From: Roseiarcus sp963833955
GTDB lineage: Bacteria; Pseudomonadota; Alphaproteobacteria; Rhizobiales; Beijerinckiaceae
DNA length: 64,000 nucleotides
Assembly (NCBI GenBank): GCA_963833955.1
Contig: CAWHZY010000021.1
Span: 410,292-474,291, forward strand
Direction: 5' to 3'
The notes under the pieces were generated by a model. The model worked only from the letters and a program-made list of their open reading frames with translations. It ran no database searches and was not told the origin of the DNA. The position numbers and the translations under genes were made by a program. Shown piece after piece: positions 56,612 to 64,000 of this stretch. Every line of letters begins with the position of its first letter. Position 1 is the stretch's first letter.

Positions 56612-57469
56612 CTATGCGTCACTCTGACTGAAGCGCTCGACAACGTTTTCGACCCAGCGGCGGCTTGCAAGCGCGAGCGCCTGCGAACGGGCCAACAGCG
56701 ACAACGTAACCTCAGGTAGTGGCGGAAGCTGCTTGTCGGAAAACACCTCAAGTCCACCCGGCGCGAGCCCGTCGATCATTGGCGTAAGGCCCAGCCCCGC
56801 AGCCGCGGCGGCTGCCAGCACTGCAAAATTTGAACTTGTGCAGACGATCTCGAATCGCCGTTCCTGGGCGCGAAGCGCGGCAATCGCCGCCTCATGAAAC
56901 GCCCAGCCTTGCGGCGGGAGAACGAGCGGCAGCATCCGCCCGTTGTGTTCATCTTCCGGCGTCTTGCCGAACCAGCGCAGCTGACCCCGCCATTGTTCGA
57001 TCCTGCTAGGCTCGCTCTCGCCGGTCCCGACGATGAAAGCGATATCAAGCGCGTTTTGACGAAAGGCGGCCGAAAGCGCTTGCGAGCTATCGACGATGAC
57101 CTCGAATGTCGTGGCGGCCGGGGCATACGCGCGCAGCTCATTGAGCCGCCACGCCAGAATGGGGACAAATTCGCTGGACATGCCGATCCGGATCGCGTCG
57201 TTCGGATTGTTGCGGCCGAGCTCGTCCAGCATGTCGTCATGCAGCCGCAGCAGACGCTTTCCGTAATCGAAGCAGACTTCCCCGATGGGCGATAACTCAA
57301 AGCGGCCGCCTTTCTTGAACAGCGGCGCTTCGACGAGCTCCTCGAGCCGTTTTACCTGAAGGCTGATTGTCGGCTGCGTTCGCCCTAGCTCCTCCGCGGC
57401 GCGGGTAAACCCTTTCGCTTCGACGACGGCGACAAAGGCTCGTAAAATGTCGATGGGAATGCCACGCAT
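56612..57469 (-). CDS. LysR-family transcriptional regulator
   Basis: 285 residues, normal for the family. The winged helix is at residues 4-63 (IPIDILRAFVAVVEAKGFTR, TQPTISLQVKRLEELVEAPL); the effector-binding part is from about 90. Effector and targets unknown; the 395-base AT-rich gap upstream may include its own operator (a symmetric segment around 57508-57535). No metabolic gene is adjacent, so context gives no help. Confidence 0.88.
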   Translation of the reverse strand: MRGIPIDILRAFVAVVEAKGFTRAAEELGRTQPTISLQVKRLEELVEAPLFKKGGRFELSPIGEVCFDYGKRLLRLHDDMLDELGRNNPNDAIRIGMSSEFVPILAWRLNELRAYAPAATTFEVIVDSSQALSAAFRQNALDIAFIVGTGESEPSRIEQWRGQLRWFGKTPEDEHNGRMLPLVLPPQGWAFHEAAIAALRAQERRFEIVCTSSNFAVLAAAAAAGLGLTPMIDGLAPGGLEVFSDKQLPPLPEVTLSLLARSQALALASRRWVENVVERFSQSDA

Positions 57470-57864
57470 CGGAAGCCCCTCGGATAGGACTCTTATTCCA
57501 AGTATACAATGTTCTCGTTACGGGCATAAGCCGTAAACATGCAACCATTCGCGTGTGGCGGCCGCACGCCGTCGGTTACGGAGTGACAAACGGTCGGTTG
57601 CGATGGCCCAAGCTTCGACTCTTCTTACACTCGCGTTGATTGACGCATCGGCATGTAAGAGGAAGTACAGATCTCAATATCGAAACAAAGAACACAAAGT
57701 GAAATTATAATCCTGGGCTTCATGCGGCTCTCGAACACCGTCTCCAGCCTCGAATCAAATAAAGATCCGGCTGACGTACCGTAACTCATTGACAACGATA
57801 CATGTCCTGTTCCGAATCAATTTGACTGTGACAATTCGCAGGGCGGTAATCAGAGGCGGGCGCG
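57470..57864. other. AT-rich intergenic region
   Basis: 395 bases between the divergent LysR and winged-helix genes. GC content is clearly below the rest of the window. It likely holds the LysR promoter. If the next gene is a truncated response regulator, the receiver-coding part was lost here; no trace of it can be seen. Confidence 0.4.
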
Positions 57865-58365
57865 ATGCAGATCCATATTCTTGAAGAGATTAGGCCGGAG
57901 CTGGCTGCAATTGACGGCGCCGTGCGGCGGCGCGAGCTCGAGATTCGACGCGCGCAACCCGTCGAGCCAATCGACCGACCCTACGCGTTCGCGGGCTGGA
58001 CCCTCGATGAGACGACGCGAGACCTCATGAGCCCCGCCGGGCAGCGGGTCGACCTGACGTCGTCTGAGTTCGACCTCCTGATGGCGTTTCTGCGGCACCC
58101 CGGCCAGCCGCTGTCGCGCGCCGCCCTTCTCGGCGTGTTGCGCGGGCGCCAGTGGACATATTTCGATCGCTCGATCGACACGCTGGTCGCGCGACTCCGG
58201 AAGAAGCTCGACGATGGTTCCGACCGTCCCCCGTTGATTCGCTCCGTGCGGGGCGTCGGCTACGTCTTCTGCGCCGCGGTCGCGAAGCTCGGCGATCAAG
58301 ACCGTTCCGTCGCGTTTCCGCGGCTCGCGCCCAAGGAGGGGTCCGAGCTGCATCCCTCACCCTGA
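57865..58365 (+). CDS. OmpR-type winged-helix protein lacking a receiver domain
   Basis: 166 residues. The DNA-binding domain covers about 37-135: YAFAGWTLDETTRDLMSPAG, LTSSEFDLLMAFLRHPGQPL, FDRSIDTLVARLRKKLDD and LIRSVRGVGYVF. The N-terminal 30 residues include AIDGAVRRRELEIRRAQ, equivalent to the linker after a receiver domain. The receiver with its phosphorylated Asp is missing, so this is either a stand-alone regulator or a 5'-truncated response regulator. No histidine kinase is nearby. Confidence 0.75.
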   Translation: MQIHILEEIRPELAAIDGAVRRRELEIRRAQPVEPIDRPYAFAGWTLDETTRDLMSPAGQRVDLTSSEFDLLMAFLRHPGQPLSRAALLGVLRGRQWTYFDRSIDTLVARLRKKLDDGSDRPPLIRSVRGVGYVFCAAVAKLGDQDRSVAFPRLAPKEGSELHPSP

Positions 58366-58519
58366 GGGGGCCCGCGAGGGGCCCACAGCGCGCCTGATCG
58401 CTCCTCGGCGCGTTGGGGCTGTTCGGCGCCGCGGCCTGGGTTGCTCCATAGGCCACCGTATGGCGCGCCGTCGCCGGCGTCGGCCCGGCGCCCAGGGCTC
58501 CGGATCCGGGTTAATTTGA

Positions 58520-58725
58520 ACTTAACGGGTTGGATCATGAGGACGCAACACCGAGACGGAGCGGGTCTCGATGCGGCCGTGGCCCTTGTCGGCGGTCTCG
58601 ACCGGGCCTCGATATCGGCCTGCAGGGACGGCTGATTGCCTTTGACGGCGAGCAGATGGTCGGCTCCGGCGTCGCGGATGGATTGGGCGATGGGAGCCTT
58701 GCAGGCGATGGCGTCGATGGCGCGC
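58520..58725 (-). mobile_element. ISAs1-family transposase remnant
   Basis: Minus-strand translation gives AIACKAPIAQSIRDAGADHL and LLAVKGNQPSLQADIEA, then in another frame ETADKGHGRIETRSVSVLR, all from the core of ISAs1-type (H-repeat) transposases. Only about 65 of some 370 residues remain. Its upstream end is cut exactly where the right 563-bp repeat begins (58715), with a few bases of shared GCGATGGCG-like sequence at the junction. Confidence 0.78.
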
Positions 58726-59277
58726 TTTGCGCAGGCGAAGGGGCGCGGCGCGAAGTTCATCGACATCGGCTGCATGCAGATCAACCACCGCTTCCACAGC
58801 GCCGACTTTCATTCCCTGGGCGAAATGTTCGACCCCGCGCGCAACGTCGAATATGCCGCGAACTTCCTCAAGTCGCTCAAGGCGCAGGAAGGATCGTGGA
58901 CGCTTGCCGTGGCGCGCTACAATGCCGGGCCCGGCAATCCGGCGGCGGAGAAAACCTACGTCTGCTCGGTCATCCGCAACATGGTCGCGAGCGGTTTCGG
59001 GCAATGGACGGCCAACGCGCGCGCGCTCTGTCAGTAGTCCGAGGCGGCTTGTCTTAGCGAGTCCGAAACGAGCCTTTTCAAGGGGTTGGGACGCGATTAG
59101 CGAGTCGCTCGGCGGTCGGAGGGCGCGGATTCAGATCCGCTCGGGGGCGGGCAATGGAGCTTCGGACATATGGCGCCGGCCTTCGATGTTTAATTTTCAG
59201 CAATTATAGCACAACATTCTGAGACTTGCAATAAAATGTCCGCTCTAAAATGTCCGCTCTTATATAAGTTTTTTCGT
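58715..59277. repeat. Right copy of the 563-bp inverted repeat
   Basis: Reverse complement of 42706-43268, same length, only about four mismatches seen, all in the non-coding part. It carries the 3' part of the lytic transglycosylase gene and 240 bp of its flank. The outer end holds two direct repeats AAAATGTCCGCTCT. Together the copies bracket 15.4 kb of motility genes. Confidence 0.93.
58717..59037 (+). pseudogene. 5'-truncated copy of the lytic transglycosylase gene
   Basis: Encodes residues 81-186 of the enzyme at 42946-43506 with the same protein sequence, beginning at the internal Met of MARFAQAKGRG. The signal peptide and the segment with the catalytic Glu (GLTETG) are missing, so any product would be inactive and cytoplasmic. 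Upstream sequence is the ISAs1 remnant in antisense. Confidence 0.92.
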
Positions 59278-59347
59278 AGATTCAAATGCTTGGATCAAAA
59301 TTGTCCAGCCGGATTGACGCCGGTCCGTCTGCCGAGAGCGAATGGCG

Positions 59348-60466
59348 TCAGGCCTCGACCTTATCTGTCTTGTACGACCGCCAGCGCAGCACGCCGTCGC
59401 CCGATTCGGACTCCGCCATCGCCATCGCCGCAATGCGCTCGTGATGGGGCGACTTGTGGCAGGCGGGGTCGGTGTTGCGCGCGTCCCCGGTCAGGGCTAG
59501 CGCCTGGCAGCGGCATCCGCCCCAGTCGATCTCGCGCCGGTCGCACGAACGGCAGGGTTCGGGCATCCAATCCGTGCCGCGGAACGCCTTGAAGGCGGGA
59601 TTTGAGAGCCAAATTTCGCTCAACGAGTGATCGCGCACGTTCCAAAATTCGAGCCCCGGAATCGATTCGGCGGCATGGCACGGCAGCGCCTTGCCAGTCG
59701 GCGATACGTTGATGGCGACCCGCCCCCAACCGCCGGCGCAAGGCTTCGGATAGCGCGCGTAATAGTCGGGGACCACCATGTCGATGACCAGTTCGCCCTT
59801 GAGGCGCTCGCGGGCGGCCTGCACGATGGCGATCGACTCGTCGACTTGGGCTTTCGGCGGCATCAGCGCCGCGCGATTGGCGAGCGCCCAGCCGTAATAT
59901 TGCGTATGCGCCACTTCGAGCCGCCGCGCGCCCAGCTCGACCGCAAGATCGATGAAAGCCGCGACCTGATGAATGTTCGAGCGATGAATGACCGCGTTGA
60001 TGGTCAGCGGCAGGCCCGCCTTGGTGACGTAGCCGGCGAAAGCGCGCTTGCGCTCCCACGAGCCTTTGTAATGGCCAAGGCGATCGTTGGTGTCCTTGTC
60101 GGCGCCCTGGAAGGAAAGCTGCGCATGGTCGAGGCCGGCGTCGGCCAGTTCGCCGGTCCGCGTCTCGTTCACCCCGATCCCTGAGGTGATGAGGTTGGTG
60201 TAAAGGCCGCTTTGCGAGGCGTGGCGTGTGAGATCGACAATGTCGCGCCGCGCCGTCGGCTCGCCGCCGGAGAGATGCACGTGCAGGGCGCCGAGCGCGG
60301 CGGCTTCGCTGAACACACGTCTCCAGGTCTCGCCATCGAGCTCGTTGCCCGGGCGCTCGAGCGCCACCGGATTGGAGCAATAAAGGCAACCGAGCGGGCA
60401 GCGATGGGTAAGCTCGACCAGAAGCCCGATCGGCGGGGCGGGCGGAGGCGGGGTGTGAGCGGTCAT
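59348..60466 (-). CDS. pqqE: PQQ biosynthesis radical SAM enzyme PqqE
   Basis: 372 residues. The radical SAM motif is HRCPLGCLYC (Cys 23, 27 and 30). The C-terminal SPASM cysteines for auxiliary Fe-S clusters are in CAGGWGRV, LPCHAA, and CRSCDRREIDWGGCRC. PqqE makes the first Glu-Tyr crosslink in the PqqA peptide, presented by PqqD. Its start overlaps the pqqD stop (ATGA). Last gene of the operon. Confidence 0.96.
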   Translation of the reverse strand: MTAHTPPPPAPPIGLLVELTHRCPLGCLYCSNPVALERPGNELDGETWRRVFSEAAALGALHVHLSGGEPTARRDIVDLTRHASQSGLYTNLITSGIGVNETRTGELADAGLDHAQLSFQGADKDTNDRLGHYKGSWERKRAFAGYVTKAGLPLTINAVIHRSNIHQVAAFIDLAVELGARRLEVAHTQYYGWALANRAALMPPKAQVDESIAIVQAARERLKGELVIDMVVPDYYARYPKPCAGGWGRVAINVSPTGKALPCHAAESIPGLEFWNVRDHSLSEIWLSNPAFKAFRGTDWMPEPCRSCDRREIDWGGCRCQALALTGDARNTDPACHKSPHHERIAAMAMAESESGDGVLRWRSYKTDKVEA

Positions 60467-60750
60467 GTCTCGAGCACTCTCTTGGCCTTGAGGTCGGCGA
60501 GCATCGCGAGGACGTCTTTTTCGATGACCGCCGGGGGCGCTGCGTAGCGCGCCGACAGTTCGGCGACGATTTGAGAGAACTCGCGTTCTCCATTGCAAAG
60601 CTCAAGCACGGTCGCCGCCGTATCGTCGATTTCGAAGATCCGCTCCGGCGCGAGCAGCGTCCATCGCCCGCGCGCTTCATCGCGTTTGAGCCTCACGCCC
60701 CTCGGGAGATGAGGCCGCGACTCGGCATGGATCTCCTCTAACTTGTCCAT
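60463..60750 (-). CDS. pqqD: PqqA-binding chaperone PqqD
   Basis: 95 residues, normal length. RPHLPRGVRLKRDEARGRW, LLAPERIFEIDDTAATVLEL and CNGEREFSQIVAELSARY are typical of PqqD, the recognition domain that hands PqqA to PqqE. The start at 60750 lies 6 bases after the pqqC stop; the upstream part of the open frame overlaps pqqC and is not used. Confidence 0.95.
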   Translation of the reverse strand: MDKLEEIHAESRPHLPRGVRLKRDEARGRWTLLAPERIFEIDDTAATVLELCNGEREFSQIVAELSARYAAPPAVIEKDVLAMLADLKAKRVLET

Positions 60751-60755
60751 CGCCT

Positions 60756-61496
60756 TCAATCCGGCCGGAAGGCCCCTGGAGGGATTGCGCCATCCACATA
60801 GGCGTGATGGAGCGCGTCGAGTTGCGCCCACAATACATCGGTCTTGAACTTCAAGGCCGCAAGGGCGCCGCGCTGCTCTTCGACGGTGCGGGCGTTACGC
60901 TTGACGAAATCCAGCGCGAACTCAGCGTCCCTCGGCGCCTGATCGAGCCGGCGGCGGAAATAGGCGACCACTTTCTCGTCGATGAAGCTGTAATTGGCCA
61001 GCATTCCGGCGATGCGGCGCTTGTGAAGCGAGGGGGCGAAGAGTTCGGTCAGGCTCGACGCCACGGCTTCAACCAGCGGCCGCTCGCGCACGAAACGCAC
61101 GTAAGCTTCGACGGCGAATTTGGTCGCCGGCAGCGCGCCTTCCTGCGAGATCACGTAATCGCGATCGAGCCCCAATCCTTCAGTGAGGATCAGCCAGCGC
61201 TCGATACCGCCCTTGTCGTCGCCCGAGCCGTCATGGTCGGTGATCCGGTGCACCCATTCGCGGCGCAACTCGCGATCCTCGCAGCGCGCGATCAGCGAAG
61301 CATCCTTGCGAGGGATCGCCGACTGATAGACGAAGCGGTTGAGCGCCCAGGCCTGCACCTGGCCCTTGTTGAGCTTGCCGTCATGCAGAAGCCCGTGGAA
61401 CGGATGCAGGTCGTGATAACGCACGGGTCCGATGGCCCGCAGCGCCGCCTCGAGCGCGTCGGGGCTCATGGGTTCCGAGGGCGTGTGTACGTTCAT
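60756..61496 (-). CDS. pqqC: Pyrroloquinoline-quinone synthase PqqC
   Basis: 246 residues, cofactorless oxidase for the last step of PQQ synthesis. Typical segments are ALRAIGPVRYHDLHPFHGLL, LNRFVYQSAIPRKDASLIAR, HDGSGDDKGGIERW and FAPSLHKRRIAGMLANYSFI. Active-site His and Arg residues lie in these. The ATG at 61496 overlaps the pqqB stop (ATGA-type). Confidence 0.96.
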   Translation of the reverse strand: MNVHTPSEPMSPDALEAALRAIGPVRYHDLHPFHGLLHDGKLNKGQVQAWALNRFVYQSAIPRKDASLIARCEDRELRREWVHRITDHDGSGDDKGGIERWLILTEGLGLDRDYVISQEGALPATKFAVEAYVRFVRERPLVEAVASSLTELFAPSLHKRRIAGMLANYSFIDEKVVAYFRRRLDQAPRDAEFALDFVKRNARTVEEQRGALAALKFKTDVLWAQLDALHHAYVDGAIPPGAFRPD

Positions 61497-62413
61497 GGGG
61501 AAACCTCCATTCCGTCGAACGCGATCTCCCAGCCAGCCGCCTTCACCTTCGCCTCTTCCGGCGATCCCTCGATGAGGATCGGGTTCGAATTGTTGATGTG
61601 GATGAGGATGCGCCGCACATGCGCGTGGCGCGCGAGCGACTCGAGCGTTCCTCCTGGTCCCGACACGGGCATGTGGCCCATGCGCCTCCCGGTTTTGTCG
61701 CCAAGGCCATTGACGATCATTTCGTCGTCGGCGAACAAGGTGCCGTCGAAAAACAACACGTCCGCATTGGCGATGCGAGCGTCGAGGTCCTCCGTAACAT
61801 GGGCGCAAGCCGGCGCATAGACGAGCCGCCTGCCGGCCGCTTCCACCGCGACGCAGACCGTGCCCTCGCCGATGTCGTCGGTCGTAACATTTCCTTCCTC
61901 GAGCCATAGCGGGACCTTGCCGGGAATCGCGAACAATTCGAGCTTTATGCCCGGCAGCGGCTCGAACGGCTCGCCGAGACGGACGGCGCGGCGCGGCGCG
62001 ACATCGCGGTCGACAACATCGAACATGCGGTTGGCGCCGATCGCGTCGAGCGTCGCCTGCGTGCCGAACAGGACAAGCGGCTGACGCTCGCGCAGCGCCA
62101 GAAGGCCCGCCGAGGAATCGACCTCGGCGTTGGTCAGGACGACGGCGCCGATCGGCGAATGGCGCCCAGCGCCCTTCGGGTGCAGCGCGGGCGTCGCCAG
62201 GATTTGCTGGCGCAGATCGATCGAGGCGTTGAGCAGGACCCAGTTTGCTCCGTCCACGGTGAGCGCGACGCCCACCTGCGTGCGCGGCTTGACACGGCTG
62301 TCGCCGCTCCAGGCGAGGCGGCAGACGGGGCAGCCGCAGTTCCACTGCGGCACGCCGCCGCCAGCGCCCGAGCCGAGCACGAGCGCTCTCAGTCGCGGGC
62401 TAGTGGGGGACAT
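61493..62413 (-). CDS. pqqB: PQQ biosynthesis protein PqqB
   Basis: 306 residues, metallo-beta-lactamase fold. It begins MSPTSPRLRALVLGSGAGGG and has the zinc-binding CGCPVCR (N-terminal Cys cluster), VVLTNAEVDSSAGLLALRE and RRILIHINNSNPIL. PqqB is thought to hydroxylate the crosslinked dipeptide intermediate. The start lies 14 bases inside the end of tonB, so both are probably translated from one mRNA. Confidence 0.95.
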   Translation of the reverse strand: MSPTSPRLRALVLGSGAGGGVPQWNCGCPVCRLAWSGDSRVKPRTQVGVALTVDGANWVLLNASIDLRQQILATPALHPKGAGRHSPIGAVVLTNAEVDSSAGLLALRERQPLVLFGTQATLDAIGANRMFDVVDRDVAPRRAVRLGEPFEPLPGIKLELFAIPGKVPLWLEEGNVTTDDIGEGTVCVAVEAAGRRLVYAPACAHVTEDLDARIANADVLFFDGTLFADDEMIVNGLGDKTGRRMGHMPVSGPGGTLESLARHAHVRRILIHINNSNPILIEGSPEEAKVKAAGWEIAFDGMEVSP

Positions 62414-63425
62414 AGTTGAAGCTTGTCGAGATGTGGGCCGAGCCGCCGGGCGGCGGCGGAAAATGCGCCCCTTGCACCAGGGAGCGCGCCGCCGCGTCGA
62501 GATCGCTATCGCCGGAGGAGCGCGTGATCGCAAACGAACTCACCGCGCCCGACGGGCCGATGGAGAACGATACGCCCACAACTCCTTTCGCGCCGCGGGC
62601 GCGCGCGGCGGGCGGATAGAACAGGCGGCTGCGAATGGCTGAGCTCACCTCTCCGCTATAGGCCGAAGACGAGGCGGCGCTCGCCGCCGCGCTCGAAGGC
62701 CCGCTCGTCGAGGAACTGCTGCGGGCGGCCTGAGAAGGGGCGGACCGCGATTGCGTCTCGGCTGGTCGGGGCGCCAACCTGAGCGCAGGTTTCGGCTGGG
62801 GTTTCGCCGCTTCGACGCGGGGCGGCGGCGGTTTTGGCCGGGGCGCCTCGACCGGCTTCGGAGGCGGTGGCGGACGCGGCGCAAGCTCGACAGGCGCCGG
62901 AGGGGGCGGAGGCGTTTCTGGCCGAGGGGGCGGAAGAGGCTCCTCGATGGGCGGAGACGGCTGCTCGGCGACCGGAGGCGGTGGCGGCTCGGGCGAGGGA
63001 AGCGGGGGTTGCTCCGCGGACGGCGGGGGTTGCTGGTCGACGACCGGCGGCGCACGGGTTTCGGGCGGGGGCAGCGGATGTTGCGCCTCAACAGGCGGCG
63101 GGGGCGGCTGATCTGGGACGGGCGGGGTCAACGGGATCGGCGTCGGCTCGGCCGGAGCCGGCGCAGCGTCTTGAGCCGGCGGAGGCGCGGCTTGGTCGGG
63201 CTTAGCCGGTTCGACGGGGGGCGCCGGCGTGTCCGCGGGCGGAGCCTCAGGCTCAATGTCGACGACCACTTCCCTCGGCAGTTCGGCCGGCCGGGGCGCC
63301 AGATAGACGAGCGTAAGCGCCGCGGCATGGAGCGCGATCACGACGGCGATGACGAGAGGGCGGAGCCAGGGCGGGCGGAGCGGCGGCGGCTCGAAGGCCC
63401 GACCGTCCAGGGTCGTGAGGGTCAC
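62400..63425 (-). CDS. tonB: TonB-family energy transducer
   Basis: 341 residues: short cytoplasmic N-terminus, one membrane helix (LVIAVVIALHAAALTLVYLA, about residues 27-46), a very long Pro-rich periplasmic span of some 170 residues with PPPP runs, and the C-terminal TonB domain (AIRSRLFYPPAARARGAKGV, SFSIGPSGAVSSFAITRSSG). It powers outer-membrane receptors. GTG start 63425 overlaps the exbD stop (GTGA). Confidence 0.92.
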   Translation of the reverse strand: MTLTTLDGRAFEPPPLRPPWLRPLVIAVVIALHAAALTLVYLAPRPAELPREVVVDIEPEAPPADTPAPPVEPAKPDQAAPPPAQDAAPAPAEPTPIPLTPPVPDQPPPPPVEAQHPLPPPETRAPPVVDQQPPPSAEQPPLPSPEPPPPPVAEQPSPPIEEPLPPPRPETPPPPPAPVELAPRPPPPPKPVEAPRPKPPPPRVEAAKPQPKPALRLAPRPAETQSRSAPSQAARSSSSTSGPSSAAASAASSSAYSGEVSSAIRSRLFYPPAARARGAKGVVGVSFSIGPSGAVSSFAITRSSGDSDLDAAARSLVQGAHFPPPPGGSAHISTSFNYVPH

Positions 63426-63919
63426 GGCGCCTGCGCGTTCGGCGCGGCTGGGATAGGCGCGCCGGGCGCCGCAGGGTTTGGCGCGGCCCGAGCCGGCGAC
63501 ACGGCACGGCGAGGACCGGACACGATGGCGATCCGCGAGATTCCGTTCGCCGCGAGTTCGTCCATCACCGACACGACGTCGCCGTAAGGCGCGTCGCGAT
63601 CGCCGCGCAATTGCACGATTCCATTGGAATCGCCAAGCCCGGCCTTGACCTTCGCCGCCAGCTCGTCCCGAGACACTGGATCTTTTCCGACCGACAGCGA
63701 GCCGTCTTTGGCGACGATGACGATGACTGGCTCTTTGTTTTCGAGCGGCTGGGCGGTCTTGGCGCTCGGCAGATTGACTTTGATGCCGGTCGCCAGCATC
63801 GGCGCGGTCACCATGAAGATGATCAAGAGAACCAGCATCACGTCGACGAGCGGCGTGACGTTGATTTCGGCAACCGGCTGATAAAGGCCTTCGCCGACCT
63901 TGCGCGGGTTCATCGCCAT
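63422..63919 (-). CDS. exbD: Biopolymer transport protein ExbD
   Basis: 165 residues: membrane helix with the proton-relay Asp (INVTPLVDVMLVLLIIFMVT), then the periplasmic domain VIVIVAKDGSLSVGKDPVSR and IVQLRGDRDAPYGDVVSVMD. The Pro/Ala-rich tail is longer than usual. It forms the stator with ExbB and drives TonB. The ATG (63919) overlaps the exbB stop (TGATG). A start at 63913 is an alternative. Confidence 0.95.
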   Translation of the reverse strand: MAMNPRKVGEGLYQPVAEINVTPLVDVMLVLLIIFMVTAPMLATGIKVNLPSAKTAQPLENKEPVIVIVAKDGSLSVGKDPVSRDELAAKVKAGLGDSNGIVQLRGDRDAPYGDVVSVMDELAANGISRIAIVSGPRRAVSPARAAPNPAAPGAPIPAAPNAQAP

Positions 63920-64000
63920 CAGGGCGACTCCGCGCGGCGCCGCGGCGCCTCGTCGCGCGCAATCTCGGCCGGACGGGCGAGCAGCGCCAGCGCGCGCTCC
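63919..64000 (-). CDS. exbB: ExbB/TolQ-family protein, C-terminal fragment at window edge
   Basis: The last 26 residues (ALALLARPAEIARDEAPRR and on) end at 63919 and overlap the exbD start. Identity is inferred from position upstream of exbD; the conserved MotA/TolQ/ExbB domain lies outside the window. Confidence 0.65.
   Translation of the reverse strand, partial: ERALALLARPAEIARDEAPRRRAESP

Noticed and set aside
62700..63250. Short repeated GC-rich units resembling a tandem repeat or CRISPR-like pattern
   Set aside because: They encode the Pro-rich linker of TonB in the correct frame; there are no constant repeats with variable spacers. No CRISPR array was seen anywhere in the window.

Overview
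This is a 64-kb stretch of high-GC DNA from an alphaproteobacterium, most likely a member of the Hyphomicrobiales (Rhizobiales), possibly near Beijerinckiaceae or Methylocystaceae. The main clues are an FtcR/Rem-type flagellar regulator, the rhizobial gene order motB-motC-fliK-lytic transglycosylase, DUF1217, DUF1127 and HdeA-like proteins, a hopanoid glycosyltransferase (HpnI-like) and a complete pqqBCDE set. The family-level placement is inference.

Layout. 0-6 kb holds the 5' part of an hpnI-like gene, a sulfotransferase, a GH15 glycosidase and a fatty-acid hydroxylase/sterol desaturase. 6-16 kb is one long minus-strand catabolic cluster. It has a ribose-type ABC importer with two permeases, a FadR-type GntR regulator, the tetronate trio otnI-otnK-otnC and a PQQ-type sugar dehydrogenase. 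16.5-20 kb encodes an HlyD-like adaptor and a PilZ-tailed family-2 glycosyltransferase, likely a c-di-GMP-controlled exopolysaccharide synthase. An IS110-family element follows at 20.1-21.2 kb. 21.5-29.3 kb is a second carbohydrate importer (MalF/MalG type) with a FGGY kinase and an M42 peptidase. Then come rbsK, a broken rbsA, an M3 peptidase, two HdeA-like genes, prfC, a LysR regulator, an MttB-like methyltransferase, an MFS carrier, manC and a small DUF1127 gene.

43-56 kb is a motility island. A translationally coupled minus-strand operon (fliF-fliH-motB-motC-fliK-transglycosylase) is followed by a flagellin, ftcR, a PilZ protein, DUF6165, a TPR-glycosyltransferase and DUF1217. The island lies inside a pair of 563-bp inverted repeats (42706-43268 and 58715-59277). 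The left repeat is the 3' part of the transglycosylase gene plus its downstream flank. The right one is a truncated copy joined to an ISAs1 transposase remnant. The window closes with a tightly overlapping exbB-exbD-tonB-pqqB-pqqC-pqqD-pqqE operon; no pqqA is visible.

A striking overall property is that at least 14 conserved genes are interrupted by one or more single-base frameshifts, including fliF, flagellin, manC and otnC. Reading across the shift restores good family similarity every time. This looks more like consensus errors in the sequence than gene decay, but raw reads would be needed to decide. I mark these loci as pseudogene and describe the rejoined product.
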